A DNA stretch of 8,279 nucleotides, taken from contig JAHCIE010000126.1 of the NCBI GenBank assembly GCA_026129385.1, positions 1-8,279 of the forward strand, written 5' to 3'. A program made the position numbers and the translations under genes. The notes under the pieces were generated by a model that saw only the letters and a program-made list of their open reading frames with translations, was not told the DNA's origin and searched no databases. Every line of letters begins with the position of its first letter. Positions within the stretch are counted from its first letter, which is position 1. This document shows positions 6,994 through 8,279 of the stretch, piece by piece. The stretch is from Anaerolineae bacterium (GTDB lineage Bacteria > Chloroflexota > Anaerolineae > Epilineales > JAHCIE01).

Positions 6994-7124
6994 GGCCGCG
7001 CCGCCCCGCGCCGAACAGCCCCTCGACCATCGCGCCGGGCGCAATGCGGCGGAGCGAAGCCGCTCTGCCCCCGCGATGGCGAAGGCGCTTCGTCGCCACG
7101 CGGACTGACCATCGCCGGCATCAT
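6990..7124 (-). CDS. Possible 44-codon small ORF bridging two glycosyltransferase genes
   Basis: The ATG at 7124-7122 overlaps the TGA of the upstream gene (7123-7121) as ATGA. After 44 sense codons the TGA at 6992-6990 overlaps the downstream ATG (6993-6991), again as ATGA. A purine-rich GGGGGAG ends 9 nt before the ATG, at good Shine-Dalgarno spacing. The predicted peptide starts MMPAMVSPRGDE and is rich in Arg, Gly, Ala and Pro, with no recognisable motif or membrane segment. That composition is also what random GC-rich DNA yields. It may be a real small protein, a coupling or leader ORF that delivers ribosomes to the downstream start, or chance. The rival reading is a GTG-initiated N-terminal extension of the downstream gene from 7134. 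Confidence 0.3.
   Translation of the reverse strand: MMPAMVSPRGDEAPSPSRGQSGFAPPHCARRDGRGAVRRGAARP
7027..7079. repeat. Nested stem-loop between two glycosyltransferase genes
   Basis: CCATCGCG (7027-7034) and CGCGATGG (7072-7079) are perfect 8-bp outer arms. Inside, 7048-7069 folds as a 9-bp stem (GGCGGAGCG with CGCTCTGCC) around AAGC. One of its pairs is G-T on the plus strand, which becomes an A-C mismatch in the minus-strand RNA. A smaller CGAAG-GCG-CTTCG hairpin (7080-7092) adjoins it. The element lies inside the possible 44-codon ORF and could affect translation or stability between the two genes, or be a REP-like repeat. Confidence 0.5.
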
Positions 7125-8279
7125 TCCGATCCACTCCCCCGCGGCACGACTACGTAGTCCGCGCCACTCGCCAGCTGCTGCCGCTGCAATGTCTTCACGT
7201 CGTACAGCCCCACCCGTACCTCACTCACCCCTGTTCCTGGCGGCAGAGCAATGTCCCGCTCGTCGACCACTGTATCCCCGGCGCGCCACAGCCGGGCCGG
7301 ATATAACTCACCCGGCGGCCCGTCCAATTGGCCGACCAGACCGCCGGAGCCAACGACGTGCACAAAGGCCGACGTGTCGGGCGACAGTGGCCCCTTCGCA
7401 TCCCATATCAGGCGCACGCGCGCACCCTCGGCCGTCGGCCACCATTCGGCCGCCCGCAGCCGCGCACCACCGAAGTCCGCGCCCAACGTCTCGGCGGGCT
7501 TGTCGGGCGTCGCGCGCACGCTATAGTATAATTGCCGGGCCTGGGGTTGCAGATCGGCGCGCTCCCACGCCCCCTCGCGGGCCTCGATGAGGCTGTCACG
7601 GGGAAGCTGAGCCAGTACCTCGTCATGCTTCTCCTGGGGCCACAGAGCGAGGAGGACGGCGTCACCGGTGATGGCGCGCCCTGGCGTCAACATCCGCACG
7701 CCGGCGGGATGGATGAGGAACTGGAGCGACGGCCAGCCCTCCCACAAGCGCGCGTCCACATACGCGCGATAGCCGTCGCGTCGGTCGGTGCGCATCTCGC
7801 GCCAGCCGCCCTGCCAGCCTGTGCCGAGGAAGGTGTTGATCTCCCGCGCCAACTCGGCCGCGCCCGTCTCAAACTGGTAGTAGGCCGCCTCGCTACGAGT
7901 ATGTACAACGAAATAGTCGCGAACGGTCAGGCCCAGGCCGAGGCCGAGCACGCCTGCGACGACACCTGCCCCTAGCGCCGCCCGTCCCCGCGTCGCGAGC
8001 CAGCCCCATACCCCGTCCAGCCCCAGGGCGGGAAACAGAAAGGCGATGGGCAGCACGCCCACGGCGCGCAGGAAGTGGGGCGCATCCTCGGCCCATATGG
8101 TGGGCAACAGCATCGCGCCGGTCCAGGCCAGAATGAACGCATACGGCGCGCGACGCCAGCGGGCCAACCCGATGCCCAGGCCGAGAGTGGCGGCCAGGGC
8201 GACGAAGGGATCGAACACAGGACGCAAAGGCACGTTGTGGCGCGGATTCGAGTCGCCGCGAGAGGTAAACATGGCCGCC
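7121..8279 (-). CDS. C-terminal part of a GT39-like membrane glycosyltransferase (5' end outside window)
   Basis: The frame runs open through the right edge of the window, so the ATG at 8272 is internal; 385 residues are visible. Near the edge, RGDSNPRHNVPLRPVFDP is followed by a membrane segment, then AEDAPHFLRAVGVLPIAFLF and further hydrophobic segments. This order (R-x-N motif, D-A-P-H-x-x-R motif, last membrane helices) is typical of the second half of PMT_2/ArnT-like glycosyltransferases. The N-terminal half, with the acidic catalytic-loop motif, is missing. After the last helix, which leads into VRDYFVVH, comes an outer region with ARLWEGWPSLQFLI. A beta-rich module ends the protein (nt about 7139-7485; LIWDAKGPLS, LWRAGDTVVDERDIALPP, GLYDVKT). 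It is the first gene of the visible minus-strand series and probably shares a transcript with the next glycosyltransferase gene. Confidence 0.9.
   Translation of the reverse strand, partial: AAMFTSRGDSNPRHNVPLRPVFDPFVALAATLGLGIGLARWRRAPYAFILAWTGAMLLPTIWAEDAPHFLRAVGVLPIAFLFPALGLDGVWGWLATRGRAALGAGVVAGVLGLGLGLTVRDYFVVHTRSEAAYYQFETGAAELAREINTFLGTGWQGGWREMRTDRRDGYRAYVDARLWEGWPSLQFLIHPAGVRMLTPGRAITGDAVLLALWPQEKHDEVLAQLPRDSLIEAREGAWERADLQPQARQLYYSVRATPDKPAETLGADFGGARLRAAEWWPTAEGARVRLIWDAKGPLSPDTSAFVHVVGSGGLVGQLDGPPGELYPARLWRAGDTVVDERDIALPPGTGVSEVRVGLYDVKTLQRQQLASGADYVVVPRGSGSE

Noticed and set aside
6994..7134. 47-residue N-terminal extension of the GT39-like gene from GTG 7134
   Set aside because: The GGGGGA abuts the GTG with no spacer, the added residues are Arg/Ala/Gly-rich, and the usual family lead-in begins at ATG 6993. 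It is not fully excluded.
6964..7590. 208-codon plus-strand ORF across the glycosyltransferase junction
   Set aside because: It overlaps two conserved minus-strand genes and is Arg/Pro/Ala/Ser-rich without any family signal.
1..8279. CRISPR arrays, tRNAs, transposases, phage or toxin-antitoxin genes
   Set aside because: No regular direct repeats with spacers, cloverleaf, transposase motif or toxin-like gene pair could be found on either strand by reading.

Overview
This is a GC-rich window dominated by large membrane proteins of GT-C glycosyltransferase type. Their sequence style suggests Chloroflexota (Anaerolineae, Caldilineae or a related class). The clues are a PTPS-related/YfhO-like membrane protein, family-39-like glycosyltransferases ending in an extracytoplasmic beta-rich module, and a secreted protein with a tail containing LGGAETVGYPIS and AFQKLILQW. 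The taxonomic call rests on pattern recognition only. No database search was run.

Layout. Positions 1-425 (+) hold the 3' end of a gene whose preserved part is one C-terminal beta-rich module. A 125-bp convergent gap follows, carrying a heptamer-based inverted repeat. The remaining genes are all on the minus strand. In transcription order they are: the C-terminal part of a GT39-like membrane glycosyltransferase (7121-8279, start outside the window); a complete GT39-like glycosyltransferase (5053-6993); a secreted two-domain protein (3562-5019, clear Shine-Dalgarno, 33 bp after the previous stop); and, after a 308-bp gap, a 900-residue PTPS-related membrane protein (551-3253). The 308-bp gap holds three perfect GC-rich hairpins, a second heptamer block inside a 13-bp inverted repeat, and a small palindrome.

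How the genes may work together (inference): the three membrane proteins look like lipid-linked-sugar-dependent GT-C enzymes, or proteins derived from them. They would act at the outer face of the membrane on envelope glycans or secreted glycoproteins. The secreted protein, with a carbohydrate-binding-like N-terminal domain, may bind or organise their product.

The observations most worth checking are: (1) the same C-terminal module on all four membrane-type or partial genes, apparently doubled in the 900-residue protein; (2) a possible 44-codon ORF whose start overlaps the stop of one glycosyltransferase gene and whose stop overlaps the start of the next, both as ATGA; (3) a heptamer repeat sitting just 3' of two stop codons. 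I saw no tRNA, rRNA, CRISPR array, transposase or phage gene, and I do not claim a new defence or mobile system here.
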